Source: Polytrichum commune
Taxonomy: Eukaryota; Streptophyta; Polytrichopsida; Polytrichales; Polytrichaceae
DNA length: 60,000 nt
Direction of reading: 5' to 3'
Assembly (NCBI GenBank): GCA_950295325.1
Contig: OX485803.1
Span: forward strand, 22,632,001 to 22,692,000
Both the position numbers and the translations under genes were made by a program. The notes below the pieces were generated by a model. It made no database searches and had not been told where the DNA came from. It saw only the letters and a list, made by a program, of their open reading frames with translations. Shown piece by piece: positions 47,890 to 58,700 of this stretch. How positions within the stretch are numbered: position 1 is the stretch's first letter; every line of letters begins with the position of its first letter.

Positions 47890-48265
47890 ATAAGCTAGAC
47901 GAGCACCTAAATTTGAGGGTATGTAGTTAGGTGTGACTCCGAGAACAAACATCCAAACAACATGTGTTTGAAAGAGATTGAACTACACACTCAAAGTACG
48001 ATAACCACACTACCCTCAAAATTCAGCATAATTGGAGGGACCTCTATGACCATTTAATGAGGCTTGAGAATCTTGACTTTGATATCAGATAGGATATTCG
48101 TGTGAGCTCTGAAAACTTTTAGGAAAGTGGCTACAGTCTCGACTTGGATTTGCTCACCATCTTGTACTGCTCGTGCATTTCATATCCTACTCGAAGTAGG
48201 CTAGGTGAGGAAAAAGTAACCATTTGAAACCCATCTACCTTATTCCATTCTAGCTCCGTAACTTC
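47890..48265 (+). repeat. Dispersed repeat X, copy X1
   Basis: Matches 48975-49330 in the same orientation. Shared landmarks are GTGTG(A/G)CTCC(G/A)AGAA, GTTTRAAAGAGATTG, ATGACCATT(T)AATGA, GATATTCGTGTGAGCTCTGAA and GTGAGGAAAAAGTAA with TTGGAAAAAGTAA. It is noncoding. Confidence 0.65.
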
Positions 48266-48970
48266 ATACAAAGATTCACATCCGCAATTCCCTCAGTTCA
48301 AATATCGCATCTCCTGGAGCAGGGTGGGAATTTTTATTTTTTTTGTGAGAATTGTTGTGCAAGTACATAGCTGGTGCACGGGTAGGTGTGGGTGTTGAAC
48401 CGAATCAAACATCTCGAGGTGTTCTTGAAATTGCGAGTTAAAGTTGTCGAATGTTGGTGCCGTTTGAAATTTGAGCAGTGGGAGGAAGAAGAGGTGGTCT
48501 AGCTAGGATGCCTACTCAAGCAGGTGGAATTTGGATCCTACAATTGGCTCTTGTGGGGTTGATGATGTCACATTCGGCCTTCCAATCCAAGGAAGTTGTT
48601 GTTGTGTTGTTTTTTCCTTTGAAGTTTGTGACAAGTCAAGCTAGCCTAGATTCATGTTTGGCTGCGGGAATAAGCCCATCATCGATCGCACGGGCGCTAC
48701 TTGCTTGATGTGGAGGTCGGTGGATTGAGATGCCGATGCCATCGGCTTCATGAAACCACAAGTCAAAGTAGTACTTCCACCGCTTCGAAGCCCTCGTGTT
48801 CTCATCCACTCTAAGAGCAACTCCTACGGTCGTTGGAATTTGATTCTCTCAACAATCAACTTGCTTTGTTGGTTTATGATTGGGGCAAGATTCCATGCTC
48901 ATTCCACCCAAACGTCTAAGTTTGACAACCCTTATTAGGTTTCTTTTCTTATTATGAGACCTATATTTAA
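48266..48970. other. Spacer between X copies, no gene recognised
   Basis: Open frames at 48478-48708 and 48750-48938 are hydrophobic but match nothing I know. They may be chance or a relic. Confidence 0.3.
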
Positions 48971-48974
48971 GCAG

Positions 48975-49330
48975 TATGAGGTTTGGTGTGGCTCCAAGAA
49001 TGGAGTTTAAAAAGACGTGCGTTTAAAAGAGATTGGATTATGTGCTTTGAATATGATAACTATTTCACGCACACTGATCAACATTCTTGGGGGGGCAGGC
49101 GGGGGGGGGGGGGGGGTATGACCATTGAATGAGCATGAGGATCTTCACTTTGAGAATGAATAAGATTATCATATGAGCTCTGAAGATTATGGGGAAATTG
49201 GCTACGATCTCGATTATAGATTTACTAATCTATTGCCAATCACATGTTTCATATCCCAAGAGAACTAGGTTAGTTGGAAAAAGTAAACATATAAGACTCA
49301 TTTGCCTTATATGTTTTCCAACTCCATATT
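48975..49330 (+). repeat. Dispersed repeat X, copy X2
   Basis: Second long copy of repeat X, about 1.05 kb from X1. It is interrupted at 49089-49116 by two G runs that are not in X1, whose equivalent there is CATAATTGGAGGGACC. Confidence 0.65.
49089..49116 (+). repeat. G7 and G16 homopolymer runs
   Basis: Seven Gs at 49089-49095, then CAGGC, then sixteen Gs at 49101-49116, all inside repeat X2. Such runs may form quadruplexes and often mark sequencing uncertainty. Confidence 0.85.
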
Positions 49331-49599
49331 GCCCACTGATTATTGAGACAAAGGCAACCCCTTAAGACCCTCAACAATTAAGGGACGAAGGACTTTAGAG
49401 AGTCGTCTCTTTCGTTCTATAATTGGTCGGAAATGATGATTTGTGATATACGTGGAGTTCCCGTTTGAGAGGAGCATGCAACCCTAGTCAAAATAAAGTT
49501 GATAATTGAGTTATTTTCCAATGAAAATAAGAGTTGTTGTAATGTATGTTGTGTGAATGTGACGTGGTTCGATCACTCTTCATTTGACACTTGTATTTG

Positions 49600-49690
49600 A
49601 GTGATGAATATCATAGGTTGTAACAAAAATTAAACACTCTAAAGACATGTGTTATGATCATACTGAATTATGTGCTCACAACATATTAAC
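49600..49690 (+). repeat. Dispersed repeat X, fragment
   Basis: AAAGACATGTGTTATGATCAT with GAATTATGTGCTC resembles AAAGACGTGCGTTTAAAAGAG with GATTATGTGCTTTG in copy X2. Confidence 0.4.
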
Positions 49691-50595
49691 CATTGGGTTC
49701 ATTATAGAATCTATGGTTGACAAAAGTGTGAGAGCCTATGTCATCACTTCAATTAAAAAACAATCTACACTTTGATCTCACATAATGTATGCATCTCAAC
49801 TGTTCCACTTGTGAAACTTGAAATGACAACTTTTGTAATTCGCAATTGCTAATTGGATAAGAGAATTTATGATCCAATCTAACGGCTCAATATCATTTGT
49901 GGAGTTGGAAGTGCCCACTAGGCAAACTCCTACCTTTATGTGAGCCTAAAAAGGACACCCTTTGTTGAGTGCCCGTAAATTAGAATATCCTAAAACAAAT
50001 CAAGTTTCTTCATTCTAGAATGCAAATTTACAAACATCGATTCATGAAGGGGACCCTTTTTGGGTTCACGTAAATTTTTCCCAACACATTGACCATTCTT
50101 GCCCTCAAACTTGTGGGACTTGTGTTCCCATGGCAACCTAACATGCAACTCCCACAAACCAAGAAGACCCACAATCTCGATTTTTGTGGAATTGACATTT
50201 GGTATATGAGCCAAGACGATTTTGTAGTAGGGATTGAAAAGGATGAGTTTGGTCACAATCTACACACTTTGAATATAGTACCCATTGAATACTTTTATAT
50301 GTTGGCAACCTAGAATGATATAGGTCTAAGTGCTTCTCATTCCAAGTCATTGGGTTCCTAAAAAACCGAAGTTATGAAATGGCTTATTGGAGGATCATGT
50401 GTTGGGGCTGATTTTACATAACAATTTTTTTGCTTGATACACACATTTTATTCTATTATTAAGAAGCCCCAAATTATGAAATTTTAAGATTGTTTACATC
50501 CCGGACATAAGAACAAAAAAATTGTGTCCCAAAATGGTTTTTGTAAATTTTTTCTCTCTCTACCCGACATGCTCTCTTGAATATTTTTTTGTGAA
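49691..50595. other. Intergenic, nothing recognised
   Basis: Only short open frames on both strands overlapping each other (49990-50350). No motif. Confidence 0.35.
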
Positions 50596-50708
50596 TTCAT
50601 AACAATGTTATGTGGGAGTGACATTATTCCACAAAATATTCCATGATATTTCCCACGTTCAGTTTGAGCGTGGAATATTATCAGTGCCCACATAACATTA
50701 TTATGGAT
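50596..50708. repeat. Small palindromic foldback
   Basis: TTCATAACAATGTTATGTGGG at the left and, as reverse complement, CCATAATAATGTTATGTGGG at the right. An inner pair CCCACG and CGTGG closes around TTCAGTTTGAG. The total is about 113 bases, so it would fold into a long hairpin. It could be a small MITE. Confidence 0.6.
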
Positions 50709-51564
50709 TTGAATAATGTTGTGCAAGCATCAATTATCAATTTTGCTTTTAATACTTGTACTCACTATGTATACGAAAAAGATGCTAAGGTAGAAGCGTC
50801 TAATTTGGTGTTTGTTCTCAAAGGTGAGTGGGTGTTATTCGGTTTTTCCTTTTCTTTCATTTCTCCAACTTCTAATGATTAGATTTAAAAAATGATTTTT
50901 TCGTTGCATTAGCAAATCACACATGAAGCATCAACAAAAATCAAATTAGGCATCAGACTTCCCCTAATATAGTTACTAGTTTGACATGTGACATCCCTAT
51001 CCAATACACCCATGGTCCTCATGTGGTCCCTCCACATTTCCAGAACAGGTGGGAATGGTGGGTCACTAGCCACCACCACCATCACGACGTCCCATTCCAT
51101 AGCACGTCTGAATTTTGAATTTTGAATCCTGAAGGAAACACAGTTGGTGTTGCTTTAAGAAGATCTTTGAACTTTTATATGTATAGACATACCTCTCATC
51201 TAAATGCATAATTGTAGTTTAAATTCCTATAATTTATGTTAAAATTAAGAAAATGCTACCCCCGTACCCATGCCTCCATGCCAATCATGCCATGCCCCAT
51301 GTTGCCCATGGTCACCATCTCATATTGTGCTTCACTCCCCATGATATTGTGCCATGTGGCAATCTACCGCCACCTAGGCGAAGCCTACTTGGCTCTTGCC
51401 TCCCCGGGTCCCACCTAATTTTTTCTTACACTTGGTGACATCCCTTAAGTATGTCTTCCGACTTCTCTCCAAACCTACCAACTTTTTAGCTTTTTAGTTC
51501 TCAAAAAATAACGCATGCTAATACCACCATCCACCACATGGTCGCTTTTTTGTTTCTTTTGGAA

Positions 51565-51670
51565 CACGGGAGGCGTGTCGCCACCAGGCTAGTTTTTCTG
51601 CCATGTAGAGAGAAGATTTCATAGTCAGAAATCAAATCACCAACCACTCCATTTGGTTCTGGGTATCTCT
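51565..51670 (-). mobile_element. SINE family 2 fragment, second copy
   Basis: Same-orientation partner of 28445-28550, with GGGAGGCGTGTCGCCACCAGG, GTAGAGAGAAGATTTCATAG and CCACTCCATTTGGTTCTG. The B box is weaker here (ATTTGATTTCT on the minus strand). Confidence 0.5.
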
Positions 51671-51883
51671 CCACTGTCATTTGGGAGGTTAAGGTCATCT
51701 CGGACCCACCACATGGCCATTTGAAAGCGAAAAGGGTGATCATTGTTTTGCCACCACCACCACCACCATGTTGTCCGTTGTATATAGATGGTTATCATAA
51801 GTGCATGCTTGTTGATTCCTTACATCAGTACATAAGTCCTCCAATCGTCTTCACTATTGAGTGTGGAGTAGTTAATTAATTAT

Positions 51884-52095
51884 CGCGGCTTAGTTTGATC
51901 TCTTTTAGACACACGTCTTTTGGTGTTTGATCTTTAATCCTCACTGAACCACACACTAATCAAATATCGGTCTATGATTAAGAAAAGTAACTAAGATAAC
52001 ACTTGCATCTCTTATTTGAGTGGGGTGTGTTGGATGTGAATCTCTAAATGGACCCTAAAAAAATACGCATGTTGAAAAGAGACCGAACAACGTCT
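51884..52095. repeat. Inverted pair of repeat X ends
   Basis: The left arm, TTTGATCTCTTTTAGACACACG, is in reverse orientation to X1. The right arm, ACGCATGTTGAAAAGAGACCG, is in forward orientation. Two X ends facing each other over 212 bases suggest that X is an inverted-repeat element and that this is a short deletion derivative. Confidence 0.4.
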
Positions 52096-52779
52096 TCAGA
52101 GTTTGTTAAGCATTCTAGACACATTTTCTGGGAGATGGTCTATCCTCTTTGAGACAAGACAAAAAAAATTGTCATCTTCATTATAGGAGTGTTTGTGATT
52201 GCCTTGGGATCATAGAACAATGTCAAATAATTGGAGCAAAGTATGTGATGGATTGAATGATAGGTTTTGTAACCTCCATACATTCAATGCATGTAAGTTG
52301 TTTTGTCCTATCCTTTATTCATGGGATGCAAAGGAGAGGACATGCACAACTAAGAAATTGTTGGGAAAACTTTTCTTCAAGTTTCAATTCTTTAAAATTG
52401 ACCAAGATAGATGCCAAGGTGAGTGCCTTGAGATGGTAGAAACTATGTGCAAAACAACATCAAGCACATTCATTTGGGAGGCATGGGACTACGCAACTAC
52501 AAAACCGTGAGTGGTCCACCAATTGGCTAGGCTTGGTGACGAGTGCTACACCATTTATTGGTATTCAATGTCCCATGCATAATAGTGTTACTTACTTTAT
52601 TTTGAGGCATATGCTAGGTTACATTGATGATTAACAACTTCACTATACATGTCACCTTAGGGTACTTGATATTCAAGTACGTTTACTAATATCTTGGCAT
52701 GAGTATGTTCAAAAGTGTTATGAGCTGCATGCCTATGTTACCCAATGGTCTACAAGTTCACTAAAGTGTACATAATTGA

Positions 52780-52901
52780 CACTTGCCACTAGTTTGCTCA
52801 AGGATATCTCCCTCTTGCATACCAAAATGTAAACACATAACACTTGCCATTAGTATGCTAAAAACTATCTTCCCCTTGCATACTAAAATGCAAGACTATC
52901 A
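52780..52901. repeat. 61-base tandem repeat, two units
   Basis: CACTTGCCA(C/T)TAGT(T/A)TGCT starts at 52780 and again at 52841, each followed by ATCT(C/T)CC(C/T)CTTGCATAC(C/T)AAAATG. Confidence 0.75.
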
Positions 52902-53639
52902 TCTAAAGTATGCCAATGTGCGTCCCCAAATGTCATAATGTAGATATTTTTTCACTCGGAAAAGTTACTTACATTGACAAATTGAATCATATTGGCAATA
53001 TTAGCAGGTGTGACACTTTGAGACCTCTAAGCATCTACTTTAAGCCCTTCACAAATAGTGTATTGTGACATTAAATGCCATAAATGGTGTAATAATTCTT
53101 TCTAGTCCAAGAATGTGCAAGAAATTTTTTTCCAAACAAAACTTGATCAAGAACCACCTACTAGCTAGTCTAAAATTGGAATTAATGAAATTGATGGGGA
53201 TAATGTCATATTGAAGTGAAAGGATGTAAGGTCTACAGACCAACCCTCTTGAATGATGTGGTGATATAAGAACTATGTACGTTTTTTTTAAAAAAAAAAT
53301 TGAACCACTTTTCTACCTTTGATTTTCTGGTCAATATTTCAATATCTTGTGTTTTTGACCAACTTATGATTGTGTGCTTACATTTTGTAGAGAGCTTCGT
53401 GAATTAACAAATGTCAACCAATTTGGTTCTATGAATTTCGTTGTCAATTCAGTACATCACAAAGATGAAGTAGTGACATTTTTATATTTATATTTTCGTG
53501 TGCACAATAAAAACCAAGTTCATAACAAAACATGTTTTAAAACTCAAAATAAAAATGTAACATGGTTATGCACATAATATTTTCTTTCGAGCGCGTCCCA
53601 AAACCTAAACACTAATGTATGAAAAACCATCACTGATCA

Positions 53640-53875
53640 TCTGCGTTGTGATATCTGTCCGAGGAGATGAGGCTAATTCGGTTAGCTTCCTTAACCAGAC
53701 ACCTATATTTGGATCCTAATCGGCGGTACAATTGCTCTAATTCGGTGGGTGAGTACTACACGGTGACTTAGCCGTTGCCTTCATGATATTTGGGTTAGTC
53801 ACCTTTACAAAAGTTAAAGTACACCCACCATCCTCCATAATGAGTGCTATCCACTGAGCTATGACTCGCTTGATT
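53640..53875 (-). mobile_element. SINE-like unit with perfect A box
   Basis: On the minus strand GCGAGTCATAGCTCAGTGG, continuing ATAGCACTC, reproduces the acceptor-side start and D arm of a tRNA. Its A box TAGCTCAGTGG is at + strand 53851-53861. The expected B box about 35 bases on (GGTGGGTGTACTTT) is degenerate. No acceptor stem closes, so it is not a tRNA gene. The body may run to about 53640. Confidence 0.5.
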
Positions 53876-54297
53876 TTTGTGCGCGAGGTGGACAAATTAG
53901 GAGGCGGCATGTGGCTATGAGGTGCCAACCAACTTGTATTGTGGGTATTCTATAATGAAAAGCCAATTCGGCAACATTTTATCTTACGTCACTTTAAAGA
54001 CATGAGACAACCAATATTGGCATTAACTTGGGCTTCATCGGCAAATGACCCATGTAGAATTTGCTAACGATGTCATCTAGTCACATAACATTGAATGATA
54101 AAAGAGTTCCCCCCTATAACACCACATTGGAAAGTAGAAAATCTTTGATTCTGGAGCCTAGATCAACACCTTCCTCAACTCCGATTTCAACGATGTCAAC
54201 ATTTTTGGTCTTGATTCGTAATTGCTAACATGCTTGAGCTTCTAATGCTTGAATCCATTGGTTGGATGATTCTGCAAAGCTAGAGGTGTCCTCATTA

Positions 54298-54799
54298 GGG
54301 TCACTTCACACACGAGATTGAGAGCCCATGACCATTACACTTAAAGCACTCTCATTGGCGGAAAAGGCGGAGCCGGTCCAAGTTCACTTCACACTACGCT
54401 CGAGGGACCAACGGAGCATGTGAATGCAAGATGGATGTCAAGTCTACATGGATTCCTATATGGCATCGTATGGATCATGTTTTATGGTCAGTTGGACTAT
54501 ATTCAAAAACCACCTCTTTGAGGTAGGCCTAATACAAAACCATGAGACCATGGCACTCTGAACACTCACAACCGTTGATTTATTCTATTCTATCAAGTGT
54601 GAGGACCCTGCATGAATAGAAATTCATTGAAAAAGCATTTGGTTAAGGGCCCGATCACATACGACTTCACACTACACTTGGGGGTCCGTGACCACACCAC
54701 ATGATTTTGGAGGTGTGTTGGGACGGCCTTTTGGACACCTTTCTTTTGGGCTCTCACAATTTCATGGACACGGCTCTTGGCTCGTGTGTGAGGTGGCCC
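54298..54799 (+). mobile_element. PIF/Harbinger-like MITE, copy C (502 bases)
   Basis: Starts GGGTCACTTCACACACGAG, ends CTCGTGTGTGAGGTGGCCC, and is flanked by TTA at 54295-54297 and 54800-54802. It keeps the inner inverted pair in full (CACTTCACACTACGCTCGAGG and GACTTCACACTACACTTGGGG), so it is the most complete guide to the family's structure on this strand. It is noncoding. Confidence 0.9.
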
Positions 54800-55659
54800 T
54801 TAGCCTCATCTACCTCACTTCAACACCTTTCAATAATGACATATCGATGAAAGCGTATGTTTATTATATGTTAGACTGGACTTATTAATGGGGGCTTTAC
54901 ATTCTTAGGAATGCATCGTGTTCCATCAACTAGGAATCGGATCGGGGATCGTATATAACATTATTCCTAGACACGGCAATGGTCAACTAATTTTGGGTAC
55001 AGCCAAGGACTCGGTGGCCACTTGCTATTGTCATACTTGGGGAATGACATGTCACACATGCTAAAAAAAACTTCCTCCTAAAACTAAGAACAAGGGAGCC
55101 TTAAATTTGCCTAAAGCCTTCACGCTTTAAGGTAGATGTGTGTATTTCAGATACTTTTTCTCTCTGCATTCACGTCTCACACGATATGAAACACACAATT
55201 AGTGCATGATGATTAGCAAATTTAAATTGTGCCATAGCAATTAGAGCTATTTGTGAAGCAAAGGAAATGAAACCGTGAGTTCAGTCTCAAACCCTAAGTT
55301 TATGAGAACTAACACAAAGACATCCAAGTTTCTCAATGCTTAGATTATCTTGCATAGGTTGATTTGGGATTTAAGGCAGCGGGTTCCATGTGGATATCTC
55401 ATTTTAGATCTTATGATTCTCTTAAAGTTTGAGAGGTGGAAAGAGGAGGTCCCAAAAGTTTTACTTAATATTCAAAACACTCCCTGATACACGACAAGCT
55501 AACGAGATCATAATACAAAGTTTGAGGGGTTTTACGGATAACCTTAATTTTTGGAACTCATACGAAATTCTTATTCGTGATTAAAGTGGAGATTTGTGCT
55601 CGTTTTGTGGTCATGTGAAATCCCAATCGTGCTAAGCATTGAGCTTAGAATGGTTAGGA

Positions 55660-55795
55660 TATTTTGAACACGTGTCTTTTGGTGTCTGTTCTTAGATCCA
55701 AACCTAACCATATATCACTCACATATGGGCGTCCAAATTGTTGTTATGTTGGACTTAGCCATGTCCACCTTATTGTGTAAGCCCATTTTCATATG
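55660..55795 (-). repeat. Dispersed repeat X, fragment
   Basis: ACACGTGTCTTTTGGTGTCTG, GTTCTTAGATCC and AAACCTAACCATATATC match the reverse complement of the X1 start and the fragment at 30780-30885. Confidence 0.45.
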
Positions 55796-58700
55796 GTAAA
55801 CCGTATCTTGCACCCTCAATTCCCTTTGGTACTTATAGCAACACATGCACATCATTAAGTTGGTTGATTTTCCTTCATGTTTCTAGATGCTTAAACTCAA
55901 ACTTTTGTATTCTAAACTACTAAATAATAATTCAACAAGTAATCCAAACCCCTTAGCAATTTCACAAGCTATGTCACATAGTTGATTAACTACCATGCTT
56001 TTGTCAAGTTTAGGCATGGCATCCAAACATGAAAGTTTGATAGAAAAGAACCACTTAGTGTAGCTCTAACTGTAGAGGTTGCAAATGCTGCAATTTTTTT
56101 TTGAAAAAAAGCTTTAGATCTTTTGGATAGAAAAAGTGCAATAGAATATAGAATTGAGGTATCTAGTTTCACTATTCCGCTTTTGGATATAAAGTGCCAC
56201 CTACATAATAGTATCATTTACCCTACTATGAAGTCTATACTAGATGACAATGATGATCACCAACAACTTGATCATTGGGTGTATCTTCGCTACACTTGAC
56301 ATTATTGCACTACTACTCCTCCTAAACATATGCAAACTTTCTTATTTTATCAGCTATAGATGCCTACACCTTAGATAATGTCGAACATTAATCATGGCAC
56401 TGATGTCATTGATTGTTTATGCAAACCAACCAATGAAAAACCATAAGTGACGAAGTCTTGACCAAATTAGGATTGAATTCTTGAGGATTGCTATTGTATT
56501 TGAGTAAAATTGTATATGAAAGGAACAAACCATTACAATCGATTGCCAAAACATCGTAACATAAAATCGTTTCTTGACTACACTTTAAACTCCGCATTAT
56601 CAACCTCCTTAATATCACTCCTTCTCTTCTATTTTGAAGCCCTAGGGAATGGACATTCTCAGTTTAAATCTCACTCCTTGTTGTCACATTTACCTCCCAT
56701 ATATCACATGTTTTGACATTAAAGCAAACCACAAACTCACATGCATCACGTTATCATCATTGTATTTATTATCATAATTGCAATGTTGAATTTGTGTTAT
56801 TCCATAATACCACATGCTACACTAATTCTCTTTTATCATGCATCCATGTTAACACTACAAAATTTTACAATATCACATGCACTTTAGCATAATAATATGG
56901 AGTTTAGAGTGTAATTCATTAAATTTATAATAAACAAGAATACCAGATCAAACGACACGACATTTTTTTTTTGGCATGCTTGTGATTTTTTTTTTCTCGT
57001 AATTGAATATCATGGTCCATGGAATGAATGTATGGTCACTTAGATTCATTTTATAAAAATCTAAAAACTTGGTTAGCTTTTTGGCTACATCTCCAATCCA
57101 TATGAGAAATGATAAAAAATAGAAATTTTAATATAAGTGTAAATGTCGTCAAGGATGGTTTCATGACACCAAAACTAAATCCATCTTCCTTGAATAACAA
57201 AGAATGCAAAATGTCCCATGCTAAGATATTGAATGATAATAGGGGGGCATTTTGCGGTTCTTTAAATGGGGGCAATTCCATTGTCCTTTGTCCTTGGGTT
57301 GAAGGACACTAACAAACCCTAACTTAGATATAAGGACATTCGTTTCACATGGTGAACCCCTCCCCCCACACTCTACAATTGGCCGAACTAGGATAGGTAC
57401 ATTAGTTATGATATTTAACACAAGGTGAAAAGTTTTAGGTGAGTCGGTCCGTATAACCATATAATAAGTTTATATGTCAACCAAAGATTGCTTGGTCAAC
57501 CCTCAAGGATGTACGAGCACCCCTCTTGATTCTCACTACGAAATTGGCATTGCCGACATTGAATACAATACTTTATGCAACATCATCTACATGGTTGTGT
57601 GGGGGATAAAGTTCCACATGACTTGCAACATAAACCCATCTCTTGGATTTCAAATTCATTCTCTAAGCCTACACTAATTAATGGTACTTGCCGACAATTC
57701 AAAAATTAGTGGTGCGGAAAAGAGAAACGATATTAATAACCAATCTTGGGAAAAATCCAACAATAACGATGACGACTCTCTCACGAAACAAACGTGAGTG
57801 ATGAGTTTCTTTAGCCATATGTTGTTTGCCTTCATTTAGTGGTGGGTTCTATGCAACATATTACGTACCCTGCATGATTGATAGAAAGCGTATGATGCTT
57901 CCATAGATCGCCACTATGAAATTCCTCTATCCTATTACTTTACTAATTCAACTATGGGCGGTGACTTCGCCTCATAATATTATCAATGGGATACTTAATC
58001 AAGCTTTTGGATGTAAACCCCGCTTTACAGTATGCTTTGAGTCCCACTTTGTCAAGTCTCAACATGGCATATTTTCCTAGTGCAGCCATTCTGACAAAGG
58101 AAAGTAGACGTCGCCAGTGTTGGTGAGGCTTTGGCTGGTATCTACAAACATCTTTTTGGTTGAGCGGTTTCATGTGGAGCGGAGGGACAACATATGAGAG
58201 AGGTGATGTGCCTTGTTGTCAAACATGAAGGTTGGAGGTTGGCTTTGCATTTATCCGTTCTAAATGTTGCATGGTTTGATTTTCGGACAATGTTTGAATG
58301 ATAAGAATATGGCATTCAATAAAGAATTAGTGTAAAATTTGACAATGGTGTGTCCACACTACCAGTTTATGCAAATCAATTATTTTCCGCTCAAGTGAAA
58401 ATTATGTTTCAGTTTCGGAATAGAGAGGTGGGCATGCTCAAAAAATTGCTTGTGCAACTTGGTGGTCACTTTCCGGAAACCATGCTTGTTGAGTTCTGAA
58501 GAAGAAAAAGAGGCAACCAAGTTCCTCTTCTCATACTTGACCTCTGCCAACAATCCGAGTTCTATGAAAAACAAGTGCACACGTCGCTGTCTAAGGGGTT
58601 CAAATTTTTATGGTTTAGAGGTTTTGTCGACACTGCCAACACATGAGAGTATGCCCTTAATGCGCCTCAACATTATTTGTGGTGAAAATCTTGAATGGAA

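Noticed and set aside
53820-53880. Possible tRNA gene on the minus strand
   Set aside because: The A box is perfect but the T arm and B box are degenerate and the acceptor does not pair.
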